Source: Pollenia angustigena
Lineage: Eukaryota; Arthropoda; Insecta; Diptera; Polleniidae
NCBI GenBank assembly: GCA_930367215.1
Contig: OV884056.1
Location: forward strand, 86,253,285 to 86,317,284
Length of the DNA: 64,000 nucleotides
Reading direction: 5' to 3'
The position numbers and the translations under genes were made by a program. Shown piece after piece: positions 63,232 through 64,000 of this stretch; positions within the stretch are counted from its first letter, which is position 1; each line of letters opens with the position of its first letter. The notes below the pieces were generated by a model. It was not told the DNA's origin. It searched no databases and was given only the letters and a program-made list of their open reading frames with translations.

Positions 63232-63689
63232 CAGTGTTGCCAGAAGTAGGGGGAAATCCCTACATGTAGGTATTTTTGATACTTTAATAGAAGCGTAGGG
63301 AAAATCGGATAGATTTTTTATAACCGTAATAATGTAGGGATTTTTCTTCATATCGCATTATTTATGAAATAAGTGCAGAAAAAACGTTTTTTAGTGATAT
63401 TTTCTTGTCCAAAACGGTTTAAAATTTTTCATTTCACTAAAATCGCTTCAAAATATATTTCTAAAAAGTAAGCGAAACTTATATGTACGTATGTATATGT
63501 TTTTCTAAGATATCATTCATATCAACATAAGACGTAACTGTTGCGCAATGGTTGAGTGTTTTACATCTTTTTTAATGACAATAATGCTTAGGGATTTTTG
63601 TAGGGTACATTTTTTGAACGTGTAGGGGAAAATCGTATTTTTTCTTAGCATGTGTAGGTATTTTTTCGAAAAACCCACTGGCAACACTG
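63232..63689. mobile_element. hAT-type MITE with TGTAGGTATTTTT repeats (458 bp)
   Basis: The ends CAGTGTTGCCAG and CTGGCAACACTG are perfect. Subterminal TGTAGGTATTTTT, GTAGGGATTTTT and TAGGGGAAAATCG motifs recur about six times. The flanks GTGAATAG and GTCATAGT are alike only if an indel is allowed, so the 8-bp duplication has decayed. No coding sequence. Confidence 0.8.
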
Positions 63690-63823
63690 GTCATAGTATG
63701 AAATGGTTGTCGATACGTCAAAAACACACGCAACTTTTGACATTTCTCTCTCTAGGTAAGAAAAAAAGTAGCTTTGCTGTGTTTTCAACGCCACCTAAAA
63801 AGTGAATTCGCCATGAAAAATAT

Positions 63824-63891
63824 TTTAGAAAAATGTTGCCATATATTATTTACATAACATTATATAACAGCGATGCCGACTCTATATTAAA

Positions 63892-63943
<52 letters not shown>

Positions 63944-64000
63944 GATTTGGATTGAAGTCGGAAACTTAAAATCCCGAAATTAAAAACCCCAAATCGCTAA
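63824..64000. repeat. AAAT microsatellite and poly-A at the window end
   Basis: AAATAAATAAATAAATAAAT followed by a run of about 33 A lies at 63888-63941. It may be the tail of a retroelement whose body is outside what I can recognise. Confidence 0.6.

Larger units (their letters stand above)
62670..63815. mobile_element. AGGCGAATT-family element, copy 3, opened by later insertions
   Basis: The left end CAAGGCGAATTCATGTAAAC and the right end, reversed CATGGCGAATTCACTTTTTA, pair. The outer parts match the 199-bp copy at 13319-13517 in inverted order, for example GAGAGAGAAATGTCAAAAGT. The flanks CAAAGTAT and AAAAATAT agree at 6 of 8 positions. The middle (about 62775-63700) is filled by hairpin-family sequence and a hAT-type element. 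CAATAAACTTCAGTTTGT occurs at both 62758 and 63208, so a local duplication is also involved. Confidence 0.7.

Overview
The window looks like gene-poor, AT-rich nuclear DNA of a higher (cyclorrhaphan) fly. The evidence is the class of repeats: mariner and Tc1 relics, hAT elements with CAGTGTTGCC ends, TWA-flanked PIF/Harbinger MITEs, a TTAA-flanked piggyBac-like element, a Helitron-like element, tRNA-headed SINEs, and repeats carrying tracts such as GGACAGACAGACGGACATGG. A blowfly- or muscid-like genome is an inference. I found no convincing host protein-coding gene, rRNA gene, functional tRNA gene or CRISPR array. Every recognisable protein segment is a broken transposase. The DNA could be intergenic or the inside of a very large intron; the sequence does not decide which.

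Layout. 0-6.5 kb: small hairpin MITEs, a 949-bp hAT-type element with a perfect 8-bp target duplication, two tRNA-related SINE-like copies (one split by a Harbinger MITE) and a complete tRNA-headed SINE. 6.5-14 kb: a pogo/Tigger-like element whose transposase tail is split by a TAA-flanked MITE, a hAT-like element with CCGAAACCGCGGTTTTAA ends, and two copies of an AGGCGAATT family. 14-22 kb: two deleted mariners, a 21-bp minisatellite, an intact 764-bp Harbinger-like element and a Tc1 element with IR/DR ends. 22-28 kb: a 1.8-kb hAT with a perfect 8-bp duplication that has taken in a Harbinger element and another repeat, a pogo-like MITE, a Helitron-like element, a second Tc1 relic and an element with a 9-bp duplication. 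28-41 kb: nested hairpin elements and SINEs, an 86-bp tandem repeat, a second pogo-like MITE, a hAT with a mariner relic inside it, and several short TIR families. 42.6-45.3 kb: a second Harbinger-like copy opened by a 1.65-kb hAT (itself holding a MITE within a MITE) and by a TA-flanked MITE with 35-bp ends. 45.6-48.9 kb: a tandem repeat, then a three-level nest of hAT in mariner in an unidentified element. 49.5-64 kb: an 8-bp-TSD element, a SINE, a Harbinger/TA-element/piggyBac cluster, a 2.35-kb CAC-ended element, more MITEs, and a third AGGCGAATT copy filled by a hairpin element and a hAT.

The elements form a readable insertion stratigraphy. In several cases a second copy in the same window acts as the empty site and confirms the boundaries and target duplication. 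All elements look non-autonomous or dead, so mobilisation would need transposase supplied from elsewhere. Family names rest on terminal sequence and target-duplication length read by eye; no database comparison was possible.
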